Shown here piece after piece: positions 1 to 7,994 of a DNA stretch of 64,000 bases. The position numbers were made by a program, and so were the translations under genes. The notes below the pieces were generated by a model, which saw nothing but the letters and a program-made list of their open reading frames with translations, searched no databases and was not told where the DNA came from. Location: NCBI RefSeq assembly GCF_003855255.1, contig NZ_CP034072.1, positions 5,297,705-5,361,704 of the forward strand, written 5' to 3'. The stretch is from Mycolicibacterium nivoides (GTDB taxonomy: Bacteria > Actinomycetota > Actinomycetes > Mycobacteriales > Mycobacteriaceae). The stretch's first letter is position 1; every line of letters starts with the position of its first letter.

Positions 1-198
1 TACAACGCCTGGATCGGCAAGATCATGTGCAAGCGATTGCACAACGGCGTCGACCACAATGCCCAGGACTCGGTCGGTTTCGTGAAAAAGCAACTGGCCA
101 AGGACAGCACCGACGCTCAGTCGTGGCAGTTCCTGGGCACCGCCATCAATTACTACTGCCCCGATCAGCGCTTCGTCTACGAACAAGCCGCGCACTGA
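1..198 (+). CDS. DUF732-like secreted protein, C-terminal part
   Basis: An open frame enters from the left edge and stops at 196-198, giving 65 residues. Two cysteines (in KIMCKR and NYYCPDQ) are spaced as in the small mycobacterial DUF732 domain, where they form a disulfide in an exported protein. The N-terminus, where the signal peptide would be, lies outside the window. The next gene on the same strand starts 16 bases later and also encodes an exported protein, so the two are probably cotranscribed. The family call rests on the cysteine pattern and the helical C-terminus only; the function is unknown. Confidence 0.6.
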   Translation, partial: YNAWIGKIMCKRLHNGVDHNAQDSVGFVKKQLAKDSTDAQSWQFLGTAINYYCPDQRFVYEQAAH

Positions 199-214
199 AC
201 GACTTTGGAGCGAG

Positions 215-703
215 ATGTTGAACCGCAAGAGTGTCAGTAACCTGATCCGCACCGGGGTGGCCGCCTGCGCGATCGCCGGCAGCCTGGCCGGGGCGGGCAT
301 CGCCACCGGCCTAGGGGTCGGCACCGCCTCCGCCGACGCCACCGACGACTACCCGATCCCCAACCGGATCCTGCGGACCCCCTGCACGGCCGAGCAGATC
401 ATGGCAGCGGCACGCGACGTCGAGCCGGTGTACTACGAGCGCTACATGATCGACTACAACAACAAGCCGGTCGCCGATCAGCAGGGCGCCCAGGACCGGA
501 TCCACTGGTTCTTCTCCATGGACTACGCCGGTCGCCGCCAGTACTCCGAGAACACGGCCACCAACGCGTTCTTCGAGAACATGTCCTGGCGCTGGCCCAA
601 CTGGGCCAAGCTGTTCTTCAACAACAAGGGCGTCGCGGCCAACACCACCGACGTCTGCCAGAACTACCCGCCCAACGACATGTCCGTCTGGGACTGGCAC
701 TGA
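215..703 (+). CDS. Secreted protein, DUF5078-like
   Basis: 162 residues. The N-terminus is basic (MLNRKSVSNLIR), followed by a hydrophobic stretch at about 15-35 and a signal peptidase-like ASA-DA site near residue 40, so the mature protein of about 120 residues is exported. It is rich in Tyr, Trp and Asn and has two Cys (PCTAEQ near 57 and DVCQNY near 147) that probably pair. The start is ATG with GGAG at 207-210 just upstream. I recall this as the mycobacterial DUF5078 family, whose function is unknown. It sits directly downstream of another exported protein. Confidence 0.65.
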   Translation: MLNRKSVSNLIRTGVAACAIAGSLAGAGIATGLGVGTASADATDDYPIPNRILRTPCTAEQIMAAARDVEPVYYERYMIDYNNKPVADQQGAQDRIHWFFSMDYAGRRQYSENTATNAFFENMSWRWPNWAKLFFNNKGVAANTTDVCQNYPPNDMSVWDWH

Positions 704-727
704 CGACGGGCGCAGGACGGTCCTGAC

Positions 728-1855
728 TCAGTCCGGCAGTGAGTTGCTCAACCGCTCGGTGGCGGCGAGGTAGTCCTCGATGAACTCGCGCACCACCTCG
801 CGGGCCGGCTTGACCTTGTTCATCAAACCCACGCCCTGCCCGACGAAGTAGGTGGCCAGTGCTTGCGCGCCCGGATGCCCCTGGGCGGCAAGCACATCCA
901 CGCGACGGATGATCGGCTCGGCCAGCATGTTCTGCAGCGGCAGCGGCAGGGTCTGGTGGCCTCCGGGATTCGGCTGCCAGGCGTCAGTCCATTCCGACTT
1001 GAGCTGGCGGGCCGGCTTGCCGGTCCGCCCGGTCGAGCGCACGGTGTCCCGCGAGGTGGCCGCCAGCATCTTCTGCACGGTGTGCGGTGCGGTCTCGGCC
1101 TCTTCGGTGGTCAGCCACACCGAGCCCGTCCAGGCACCGGCCGCACCCATCGCGACGGCAGCGGCCATCTGCCGGCCGGTGACGATGCCGCCGGCCGCCA
1201 GCACCGGGATGTCGCTGCCGGCAGCCTCGAGCGCTTCGATCACCTCGGGGATGAGCACCATCGTCGTCACCTCACCGCAGTGCCCACCGGCCTCGGTCCC
1301 CTGCGCGACGATCAGGTCCACCCCGGCCTGCACCTGTTTGACGGCGTGCTCGCGGGCACCCACCAGAGCCGCGACCGGGACGCCGCGCTCGCGGCCGGCG
1401 TCGATCATGTAATCCGGCGGCACCCCGAGCGCATTCGCGATCAGCTTGATCGGATGACTCATCGCGACGTCCAGCAACTCGCGGCCGGTGTCACCGGACA
1501 ACGAGGACCCGCCCAGACGCTGCTTGGCCTCGGGCTCGATGCCGTGATCGGCCAGCAGTCGCGCGACGAACTCGCGATATTCGGCGGGGATGCGATCTGT
1601 GAGCTGCCCCCGCGACAGGTTCTCGCCCTTACCTTCGAACTTCGCCGGCACGATGATGTCGGCGCCGTAGGGCTTGCCGCCGACCTGCTCGTCGATCCAG
1701 GACAGCTCCTGGTCCAGCTGCTCGGGCGTGTAGGCCGTGGCGCCCAGCACGCCGAAGCCGCCGGCGTTGGTCACCGCGGCCACCACGTCACGGCAGTGAC
1801 TGAAGGCGAAGAGCGGAAAGTCGATACCGAACTGCTCACAGATCGCGGGTTTCAC
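728..1855 (-). CDS. Nitronate monooxygenase (2-nitropropane dioxygenase family)
   Basis: 375 residues, full length for the NMO family of FMN-dependent TIM-barrel enzymes that oxidise alkyl nitronates. Typical elements are visible: AGGFGVLGA near the N-terminus, the central GTEAGGHCGEV segment with the family histidine, and LAAGGIVTGRQMAAAVAMGAAG for FMN phosphate binding. It resembles the 375-residue Rv1533 type rather than a fatty-acid FabK enzyme. The start is GTG at 1853-1855. It is convergent with the secreted-protein gene (24 bases apart) and 59 bases downstream of the MTA phosphorylase. The physiological substrate is not evident from context. Confidence 0.85.
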   Translation of the reverse strand: MKPAICEQFGIDFPLFAFSHCRDVVAAVTNAGGFGVLGATAYTPEQLDQELSWIDEQVGGKPYGADIIVPAKFEGKGENLSRGQLTDRIPAEYREFVARLLADHGIEPEAKQRLGGSSLSGDTGRELLDVAMSHPIKLIANALGVPPDYMIDAGRERGVPVAALVGAREHAVKQVQAGVDLIVAQGTEAGGHCGEVTTMVLIPEVIEALEAAGSDIPVLAAGGIVTGRQMAAAVAMGAAGAWTGSVWLTTEEAETAPHTVQKMLAATSRDTVRSTGRTGKPARQLKSEWTDAWQPNPGGHQTLPLPLQNMLAEPIIRRVDVLAAQGHPGAQALATYFVGQGVGLMNKVKPAREVVREFIEDYLAATERLSNSLPD

Positions 1856-1914
1856 CCCGTCAGTATTGGCACCCCTACTTGACGGGTGTCAAGAGGGTGC
1901 CCGATCTGAGGCCG

Positions 1915-2691
1915 TCATGGCAGTTCGAACGGCAACTTCACCCCGTCGTGGGCCAGACAGTGCGTGCAGGCGCGCTCAGTGTCGACGGCTTCCAGGGCCT
2001 CGTGCACGAGCTTCTTGAACGGCACCAGGTTGCGCTCGAATTCGGCGAAGACATCCACCGTCGTCACCCCGGAACCAGCCTCGATACCGGCATCCAGATC
2101 GGTCACCAAAGCGATTGCCGCATAACACATCTCAAGCTCGCGAGCCAGAACCGCCTCGGGGTAGCCGGTCATGTTGACCAGAGTGAAACCCTGGTCGGCG
2201 AACCACCGGCTCTCGGCCCTGGTGGAAAACCTCGGCCCCTGGATCACCACCATGGTGCCGCCGTCGACCACCCCGGGCAGCCCGGCCGCAGTCGCCCGCA
2301 ATGCCGGGCAGTAGGGATCGGCGAAACCGACATGGATGCCGCCGGAATCGAAGTACGTGTCGGCACGCGCGCGGGTGCGGTCCACCAACTGATCCGGAAC
2401 CACGATCGAACCCGGCCCCAGCTGCGCGGTCAGACTGCCCACCGCGCACGGACCGAAGATCCGCCGCACCCCCAGCGTGCGCAGCGCCCACATGTTGGCC
2501 CGGTACGGCACCGTGTGCGGCGAGAACTCGTGGCCGGTCCCGTGCCGGGGCAGAAAGGCCACCTCGTGCCCGCCCACGGCCCCGACCGTGATCGGTGCGC
2601 TGGGCGCACCGTACGGGGTGTCCACGGTGACGGTGCGGGCCTCGGGCCCGAAGAACGAATAGAAACCGCTACCGCCGATGACGCCGAGCAT
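1915..2691 (-). CDS. mtnP: S-methyl-5'-thioadenosine / purine nucleoside phosphorylase (Rv0535-type)
   Basis: 258 residues, the usual MTAP length. It cleaves methylthioadenosine or a related purine nucleoside with phosphate to give adenine and a sugar phosphate (methionine and purine salvage). Visible motifs are the phosphate-binding GGSGFY at the N-terminus, RHGTGHEFSPH, the NMTGYPE substrate loop (human MTAP has NMTTVPE) and the base-contacting TDLDAG. It lies beside menA as Rv0535 lies beside Rv0534c. It follows the 95-residue gene by 6 bases, so the two form one unit. Specificity between MTA and other purine nucleosides cannot be fixed from sequence. Confidence 0.88.
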   Translation of the reverse strand: MLGVIGGSGFYSFFGPEARTVTVDTPYGAPSAPITVGAVGGHEVAFLPRHGTGHEFSPHTVPYRANMWALRTLGVRRIFGPCAVGSLTAQLGPGSIVVPDQLVDRTRARADTYFDSGGIHVGFADPYCPALRATAAGLPGVVDGGTMVVIQGPRFSTRAESRWFADQGFTLVNMTGYPEAVLARELEMCYAAIALVTDLDAGIEAGSGVTTVDVFAEFERNLVPFKKLVHEALEAVDTERACTHCLAHDGVKLPFELP

Positions 2692-2697
2692 GCAGTG

Positions 2698-2985
2698 CTA
2701 TTCGGCCTCGTCGGGTTTCTTGACGGGGTCGACCGGGCCATCGTCGAGATCCGTGTCGACGGCCGCGCCGAGGTCGTCGTCGAAGTCGTCGAAATCCTCA
2801 TTCGCCTTGCGGGCGCCGTCGGCGATCTCGAAGACATCGGTGGCCAGGCCACCGATGGCGGTCGCGACGTCCTTGACGGCCGTGGTGATGATCGAGGTGA
2901 CCTGCCCGACCGTGGAGGCCACTGCCTCGACGGATTCCTGCAGCACGTCCTTGCCGATCTCGGTCTTGCTGAGCTGCTCCTTCAT
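2698..2985 (-). CDS. Small conserved hypothetical protein, acidic C-terminus
   Basis: 95 residues starting at ATG 2983-2985 (MKEQLSKTEIGKDVLQ). A longer reading back to 3195 would run into menA on the other strand, so the internal ATG was chosen. Residues about 15-60 form amphipathic helix-rich sequence (VEAVASTVGQVTSIITT); the rest is strongly acidic (DDFDDDLGAAVDTD). No signal peptide or membrane segment is seen. It is divergent from menA with a 50-base gap and is followed 6 bases later by the MTA phosphorylase. Family and function are not recognised. Confidence 0.7.
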   Translation of the reverse strand: MKEQLSKTEIGKDVLQESVEAVASTVGQVTSIITTAVKDVATAIGGLATDVFEIADGARKANEDFDDFDDDLGAAVDTDLDDGPVDPVKKPDEAE

Positions 2986-3035
2986 GAGGCTCAGTGTAAG
3001 AGTCCGCGCGGGGTGGCACCGGGTCAGCTCATACG

Positions 3036-3917
3036 ATGGCCGTCGTGGCCAGTTTCGCGCAATGGATCGAAGGCGCCCGTCCCCGCACCCTGCCCAACGC
3101 TGTCGCCCCGGTGCTCGCCGGTACCGGCGCCGCCGCCTGGGTGGGCTCCGCCGTGTGGTGGAAAGCGTTGCTGGCGCTGGCCGTATCACTCGCACTGATC
3201 ATCGGGGTGAACTACGCCAACGACTACTCCGACGGCATCCGCGGCACCGACGACGTGCGGTCCGGCCCGCTGCGCCTGGTGGGTTCCAAGCTGGCCTCCC
3301 CGCGGGCGGTGCTGACCGCGGCGCTGGTGAGCCTGGCCGTCGGCGCGGTGGCCGGGCTGGCGCTGGCGGCGGTGAGCGCGCCGTGGCTGATCGCGGTCGG
3401 CGCCGTGTGCATCGCCGGGGCCTGGCTGTACACCGGCGGCAAGAAGCCCTACGGCTACCTCGGCCTGGGCGAGGTAGCCGTGTTCGTCTTCTTCGGCCTG
3501 GTCGCGGTGCTGGGCACGCAGTACACCCAGGCCCTGCGCATCGACTGGGTCGGCCTGGTCGCCGCGGTGGCGATAGGCTCGCTGTCGTCGGCCGTGCTGG
3601 TGGCCAACAATCTGCGTGACATCCCCACCGACAGCCAGTCCGGGAAGATCACCCTCGCGGTGCGCCTCGGCGATGCACGTACCCGGCTGCTGTATCAACT
3701 GCTGGTCGGCGTGGCCCTGCTGCTGCCCTTGGTGCTGATCCTGGCCACTCCGTGGTGCGCGGTGGGCCTGGCCGCGGTCGCGCCGGCGGTGCGGGCACTG
3801 CGGCCGGTGCGCAACGGCAGTACCGGCGCCCAGCTCATCCCGGTTCTGCGCGATACCGGGCTGACCATGCTGGTGTGGGCGGTTGCGGTGTCCGCAGCCC
3901 TGTTCCTGGCGGCCTGA
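3036..3917 (+). CDS. menA: 1,4-dihydroxy-2-naphthoate polyprenyltransferase
   Basis: 293 residues with eight or nine hydrophobic segments, a UbiA-superfamily integral membrane prenyltransferase. It attaches a polyprenyl chain to DHNA to give demethylmenaquinone, the last committed membrane step before MenG methylation in menaquinone synthesis. The two Asp-rich diphosphate/Mg motifs are visible: [14 protein letters not shown] at about 55-68 and [14 protein letters not shown] at about 190-203. The order menA next to the MTA phosphorylase matches Rv0534c-Rv0535. In M. tuberculosis fabH follows menA; here a palindrome and a DUF559 gene follow instead. Confidence 0.95.
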   Translation: MAVVASFAQWIEGARPRTLPNAVAPVLAGTGAAAWVGSAVWWKALLALAVSLALIIGVNYANDYSDGIRGTDDVRSGPLRLVGSKLASPRAVLTAALVSLAVGAVAGLALAAVSAPWLIAVGAVCIAGAWLYTGGKKPYGYLGLGEVAVFVFFGLVAVLGTQYTQALRIDWVGLVAAVAIGSLSSAVLVANNLRDIPTDSQSGKITLAVRLGDARTRLLYQLLVGVALLLPLVLILATPWCAVGLAAVAPAVRALRPVRNGSTGAQLIPVLRDTGLTMLVWAVAVSAALFLAA

Positions 3918-3928
3918 TTCCTCCCCCG

Positions 3929-3986
3929 CGAGCAGACGTGAAAGTACCCTCCAGACATCGTTTTCGGGTACTTCCGCGTCTGCTCG
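3929..3986. repeat. Long palindrome A (GAGCAGAC class), left of DUF559 gene
   Basis: Two 21-base arms (3929-3949 and 3966-3986) are inverted complements with two mismatches, separated by 16 bases. Each arm is built as CGAGCAGACG, five variable bases, then GTACCC. Palindrome B at 4970-5037 has the same outer and inner blocks, with a different central five bases that also pair within their own element. It lies 11 bases after the menA stop and could terminate menA, but the conserved arm sequence shared with B and with 35905-35966 points to a dispersed repeat family. Confidence 0.85.
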
Positions 3987-4059
3987 GCAGCGGCGACCGC
4001 AAGGTTATCCACAGGTCGTAATCGGCACCTTCCTCTCGGAGACGCCGGCAGCCACGATC

Positions 4060-4947
4060 GTGAACGTGAGCGTCGAAGCGATCTTTGCCGCCAACGGCGG
4101 AGTTGCCACCGCTGCACAGTTGACCACCGTGATGACTCGCAAGATGGTCGCGTCGCTGGTGCGGTCGGGCGCAATCGTGCGCGTACGACGAGGTGTTTAT
4201 GCCCCAAGCCGACCCGATATCGCCGGCCGACTGGCCGCCCTCGACCTGCTCAACGCCACCCCCATCGCCGTGTGCATGAGCACAGCTGCCGCGATGTACG
4301 GCTTCGACACCGAAAACGACGCCCGCATCCACATCCTCGATCCCGGGGTCCGTATCCGGCCCGATGCCCACGTCATGGTGCATCAACGCCTCGGCGCACC
4401 GCTGCGGCGTGTGTCCGGGCGGCTCGCGACAACACCCGCCTGGACGGCAATCGAAATCGCCCGCACGCTGCGCAGACCACGGGCACTGGCCACACTCGAC
4501 GCTGCACTGCGAGTCAACGCGTGTACCGCTGCGGAGTTGGAGGCTGTGATGGCCGAACAGAAGGGGCGCCGTGGCATCGTCGCGGTACGCGACCTACTGC
4601 CCCACGCCGACGGCAGAGCCGAATCTCCGATGGAAAGCGAGATGCGCCTTGTCTTCATCGACTGGTCGGTGCCGCCTCCGGAGCTTCAGTACGAGATCGT
4701 TGACCGCAGTGGTCAAACGTGGCGCGTCGACTTCGCCTGGCCCCACGCCAAACTGGCCGCCGAATACGACAGCATCGAGTGGCACGCCAATCCTGCCGCA
4801 TTCACCCATGATCGGATCAAGACGGCGCGGCTGCAGGAATGCGGCTGGACCACGATCCCGGCAGTGGTAGATGACATCCGCAAGCATCCCGAGCACTTGG
4901 TCCGCCAAGTGCTGTGGCGGTTGAACTATCCCGCACTTGTCGGCTGA
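4060..4947 (+). CDS. AbiEi-like winged helix plus DUF559 nuclease-fold protein
   Basis: 295 residues from GTG 4060. The frame is open back to 3883 inside menA, but the VNVSVEAIFAANGG N-terminus fits the family. Residues about 1-50 form a winged helix ending in RVRRGVYAPS, typical of AbiEi-type antitoxin/regulator domains. A middle region follows, then a DUF559 (Vsr/PD-(D/E)XK-like) domain from about 195: ESPMESEMR, VDFAWP (Asp near 223), LAAEYDS (Glu/Asp near 236-238), then a His and TAR-LQECGW. DUF559 has a restriction-endonuclease fold, but activity here is unproven. The gene lies between palindromes A and B. No toxin partner is adjacent, so a classical AbiE toxin-antitoxin pair is unlikely. 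Confidence 0.8.
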   Translation: MNVSVEAIFAANGGVATAAQLTTVMTRKMVASLVRSGAIVRVRRGVYAPSRPDIAGRLAALDLLNATPIAVCMSTAAAMYGFDTENDARIHILDPGVRIRPDAHVMVHQRLGAPLRRVSGRLATTPAWTAIEIARTLRRPRALATLDAALRVNACTAAELEAVMAEQKGRRGIVAVRDLLPHADGRAESPMESEMRLVFIDWSVPPPELQYEIVDRSGQTWRVDFAWPHAKLAAEYDSIEWHANPAAFTHDRIKTARLQECGWTTIPAVVDDIRKHPEHLVRQVLWRLNYPALVG

Positions 4948-4969
4948 CCGCCGAGCTTCCCGGACAATT

Positions 4970-5037
4970 CCCGGCGAGCAGACGCTCAGGTACCCGACAC
5001 GCGCGATATTGGGGTACCGCAGCGTCTGCTCGCCGGG
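4970..5037. repeat. Long palindrome B (GAGCAGAC class), right of DUF559 gene
   Basis: Two 26-base arms (4970-4995 and 5012-5037), inverted complements with a two-base mismatch and a 16-base spacer. It starts 22 bases after the DUF559 stop. The inner 21 bases of each arm share CGAGCAGACG and GTACCC with palindrome A at identical spacing; the five bases between differ from A. It ends 42 bases before the transporter start at 5080. With A it brackets a roughly 1.1-kb unit (3929-5037). Confidence 0.85.
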
Positions 5038-5079
5038 AAGACTGTGGGCACTGCAACGCCGACCACCTGGGGGATGCGC

Positions 5080-6429
5080 ATGACCATTTCGACCGAGGCG
5101 CATCAGCCCGCACCGTCGGGCCGCGCCGAAACCCGGCGGGCCATCTGGAACACCATCCGGGGTTCGTCGGGCAACCTCGTCGAGTGGTACGACGTCTACG
5201 TCTACACGGTGTTCGCCACGTACTTCGAAGCCCAGTTCTTCGACAAGGCCGACAAGAACGCGACGGTCTACGTGTACGCGATCTTCGCGGTCACGTTCCT
5301 CACCCGCCCGATCGGATCGTGGTTCTTCGGCCGGTTCGCCGACCGGCGCGGCCGCCGTGCCGCGCTGACCTTCAGCGTCTCGCTGATGGCGCTGTGCTCA
5401 CTGGTGATCGCAGTCGTGCCGTCGCGCGAAACCATCGGTGTCGCAGCGCCGATCATCCTCATCCTGTGCCGGCTGGTGCAGGGCTTCGCGACCGGCGGTG
5501 AGTACGGCACCTCGGCGACCTACATGTCCGAGGCCGCCACCCGGGAACGGCGCGGCTTCTTCTCCTCGTTCCAGTACGTGACACTGGTCGGCGGTCACGT
5601 CCTGGCGCAGTTCACCCTGCTGATCATCCTCACCACGCTCAGCACCGAGCAGGTCCACGAATTCGGTTGGCGCATCGGCTTCGCCATCGGCGGCGTGGCC
5701 GCGGTCGTGGTGTTCTGGCTGCGCCGCACCATGGACGAATCGCTGTCCGCCGAACAACTCGAAGCGATCCGCGAAGGCAAGGACAAGAGCTCGGGCTCGT
5801 TGAGCGAACTGCTCACCCGCTACTGGAGGCCACTGCTGCTGTGCTTCCTGATCACCATGGGCGGCACCCTGGCGTTCTACGCCTACAGCGTCAACGCCCC
5901 GGCGATCGTCAAGACCACCTACAAGGACCAGGCGATGACCGCCACCTGGATCAACCTGATCGGGCTGATCTTCCTGATGGCGATCCAACCCATCGGCGGG
6001 ATGATCAGCGACAAGATGGGCCGCAAGCCGCTGCTGCTGTGGTTCGGCATCGGCGGGGTGATCTACACCTACTTCCTGTTCACCTATCTGCCCCAGACAC
6101 ATTCACCGCTGATGTCCTTCCTGCTGGTCGCCGTCGCATACGTGATCCTGACCGGATACACCTCGATCAACGCCCTGGTGAAATCCGAGCTCTTCCCCTC
6201 GCACGTGCGCGCTCTCGGGGTGGGAATCGGCTACGCACTGGCCAATTCGATGTTCGGCGGCACCGCACCGGTGATCTACCAGGCACTCAAGGACCGGGAT
6301 CTGGTGCCGTGGTTCATCGCCTACGTCACGGTGTGCATCGCCCTGTCCCTGCTGGTGTATCTGTTCTTCCTCAAGAACAAGGCCGAAACCTACCTGGACC
6401 AGGAGAAGGGTTCGGCTTTCATCCGGTAG
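5080..6429 (+). CDS. MFS transporter, metabolite:H+ symporter (MHS) family
   Basis: 449 residues with 12 predicted membrane segments, resembling the KgtP/ProP-type symporters that import organic acids or osmolytes with protons. The family signature GRFADRRGRR lies in the loop after TM2, and the N-terminal GNLVEWYD motif is characteristic of MHS members. ATG 5080 was chosen because a GGGGG run (5069-5073) sits 6 bases upstream; ATG 5074 and GTG 5044 are in-frame alternatives. It is flanked by palindrome B and a LuxR regulator. The substrate (2-oxoglutarate, proline, betaine or another acid) cannot be told from sequence. Confidence 0.85.
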   Translation: MTISTEAHQPAPSGRAETRRAIWNTIRGSSGNLVEWYDVYVYTVFATYFEAQFFDKADKNATVYVYAIFAVTFLTRPIGSWFFGRFADRRGRRAALTFSVSLMALCSLVIAVVPSRETIGVAAPIILILCRLVQGFATGGEYGTSATYMSEAATRERRGFFSSFQYVTLVGGHVLAQFTLLIILTTLSTEQVHEFGWRIGFAIGGVAAVVVFWLRRTMDESLSAEQLEAIREGKDKSSGSLSELLTRYWRPLLLCFLITMGGTLAFYAYSVNAPAIVKTTYKDQAMTATWINLIGLIFLMAIQPIGGMISDKMGRKPLLLWFGIGGVIYTYFLFTYLPQTHSPLMSFLLVAVAYVILTGYTSINALVKSELFPSHVRALGVGIGYALANSMFGGTAPVIYQALKDRDLVPWFIAYVTVCIALSLLVYLFFLKNKAETYLDQEKGSAFIR

Positions 6430-6513
6430 CGCCAGCGCCGACGGAACGGGGACCCAACCGGTACGTTCAGCGGTGGCCCCCATTACCGGATATGCCGGGC
6501 CGGAAGGAACGTG

Positions 6514-7167
6514 ATGAGTGCGCTGCGGGTGGTCGTCGCCGACGATGACGTGCTTCTGCGTGAGGGATTGGCCAGCCTGCTCGACCGGTCCGGATTCGAC
6601 GTCGTCGGGCAGGCCGCCGACGCAACGGAATTGCTTGCCCTGGTTCGGGATCAGGCACCGCAATTGGCCGTGGTCGACATCCGGATGCCACCCACTCACA
6701 CCACCGAGGGCCTGGACGCCGCGAAGGTGATCCGTACCGAGTCCCCCGAGACCGGCATCCTGGTGCTGTCCGCACACGTCGACGTCGAGCACGCGACCGA
6801 GCTGCTCGCCAGCGGTCACGGCATCGGCTACCTGCTCAAGACCCGGGTGACCGACGTCAACGATTTCGTCGAGACCCTGCAACGGATCGCCAAGGGAGCC
6901 TCGGTGGTCGACCCGGCGCTGGTGTCCGAGTTGGTCTCCGCCCGCCGCCGCGACGACCCGCTGGCCGCCCTCAGCGCCCGCGAGCGCGAAGTCCTGATGC
7001 TGATGGCCGAGGGCCGGTCCAACGCCGGCATCGCCCGCCGGCTCTGGGTCACCGAGGGCACCGTGGAAAAACACGTCCGCAGCATCCTGACCAAACTGAA
7101 CCTCCCCGAGACCGGCGACGACCACCGCCGGGTCCGCGCCGTCATCACCTATTTGGAAGCGCGGTAG
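6514..7167 (+). CDS. NarL/LuxR-family response regulator
   Basis: 217 residues. The receiver domain (about 4-120) has acidic residues in VVVADDD, the phospho-acceptor Asp55 in VVDIRMPP, and the conserved Lys in YLLKTRV. The LuxR helix-turn-helix (about 150-217) runs from LSAREREVLMLMAEG to EGTVEKHVRSILTKL. ATG 6514 follows GGAAGGA by about 7 bases; the GTG three bases earlier is less well spaced. The closest kinase is the GAF sensor at 9093-10658, separated by an SDR/MarR pair, so it is the likely but unproven partner. Confidence 0.9.
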   Translation: MSALRVVVADDDVLLREGLASLLDRSGFDVVGQAADATELLALVRDQAPQLAVVDIRMPPTHTTEGLDAAKVIRTESPETGILVLSAHVDVEHATELLASGHGIGYLLKTRVTDVNDFVETLQRIAKGASVVDPALVSELVSARRRDDPLAALSAREREVLMLMAEGRSNAGIARRLWVTEGTVEKHVRSILTKLNLPETGDDHRRVRAVITYLEAR

Positions 7168-7223
7168 CCGTTGCGGATCAGCACGTCGCTGACAACGACA
7201 GAAAGCGTCGGACCTCCGGCGGC

Positions 7224-7943
7224 CTAACGAGTCGTCCATTCGCCTCCATTGACGGCGATGGTCTGTCCAGTGATCTGGCGTGCACCGGGCGAGGCGAGAA
7301 ACCGCACGGTGGCGGCAATATCGGCGGGCGTCCCCGCACGATTGGTCATCGCTGCTTCGACCAGAGAATCTCTGCGTTCGTCGGTGAGCTTGTCTCGGAA
7401 GAACTCCGTATCAGCGATGTAGCCAGGTGAGACGATATTGGCGGTGATGCCTCGGTCACCGATCTGTCGAGCCAGGTCGACGTTCCACGACGCGACGGCC
7501 GCTTTGGCGGCTCCGTATGAGCCAGCACCTTTGTCCGCGGCGATGGAACCGATGGTGATCACGGCCGAACCACGCGGCATCGCAGGCAGCAGCGCCGTCG
7601 TCATCAGCACCGCGGTCATCAGGTTGCTGTCCAAGTTCTGGCGCCACGCATCGGCAATGTCACCTAGATGACGGGGCTCCTCCCTGTCGAAATCGGTGTT
7701 GCCGCCCGCATTGTTGACCAGCACGTCGACGGCACCGATCTCCCGCGCCACCGCAGCAGTCTGTTCGGGGTCGGTCCCGTCAACTGTGACTGCCCGGACC
7801 GACCCCCCGATCTCGTCCACTGCCTTCTTGAGTACATCCGCACGACGGCCTGTGATTACTACATTGCAAGCTTCCGAGGCGAATTGTGCGGCGACCTCAC
7901 GGCCGATCCCAGTGCCCCCACCGGTCACCACGACAGTGCGCAT
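7224..7943 (-). CDS. Short-chain dehydrogenase/reductase
   Basis: 239 residues, the classical SDR length. The cofactor site TGGGTGIG is at about 7-14, followed by NNAG (about 77-80), a catalytic Ser in ITIGSIA, and YGAAK as the YxxxK motif. The C-terminus ends in the common ITGQTIAVNGGEW. The start at 7941-7943 has CCTCC (GGAGG on the minus strand) 7 bases upstream. It is divergent from a MarR gene across a 51-base spacer with nested inverted repeats, so it is the probable target of that repressor. The substrate is unknown. Confidence 0.9.
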   Translation of the reverse strand: MRTVVVTGGGTGIGREVAAQFASEACNVVITGRRADVLKKAVDEIGGSVRAVTVDGTDPEQTAAVAREIGAVDVLVNNAGGNTDFDREEPRHLGDIADAWRQNLDSNLMTAVLMTTALLPAMPRGSAVITIGSIAADKGAGSYGAAKAAVASWNVDLARQIGDRGITANIVSPGYIADTEFFRDKLTDERRDSLVEAAMTNRAGTPADIAATVRFLASPGARQITGQTIAVNGGEWTTR

Positions 7944-7950
7944 TCCAGTA

Positions 7951-7990
7951 CCTCCTGTTATGTTTAGACCTAAACGAGAGTAACAGGAGG
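7951..7990. promoter_or_regulatory. Operator region between SDR and MarR genes
   Basis: A perfect 14-base palindrome (GTTTAG, AC, CTAAAC at 7962-7975) lies between the divergent starts. It is nested within a second perfect inverted repeat formed by CCTCCTGTTA (7951-7960) and TAACAGGAGG (7981-7990), which also supplies the ribosome-binding site of each gene. MarR proteins usually bind such short palindromes over their own promoter, so autorepression and co-control of the SDR is the simplest inference. Confidence 0.7.
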
Positions 7991-7994
7991 GCCG

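Noticed and set aside
704..727. Small palindrome CAGGAC-G-GTCCTG between two convergent genes
   Set aside because: Six-base arms with a one-base centre cannot form a useful hairpin; likely chance.
1879..3198. 439-codon open frame across the MTA phosphorylase and the 95-residue gene
   Set aside because: Opposite two supported genes; low-complexity His/Gln/Arg/Gly sequence.
4060..4947. AbiE toxin-antitoxin system
   Set aside because: Only an AbiEi-like winged helix is present; no AbiEii nucleotidyltransferase lies beside it, and the C-terminus is DUF559.
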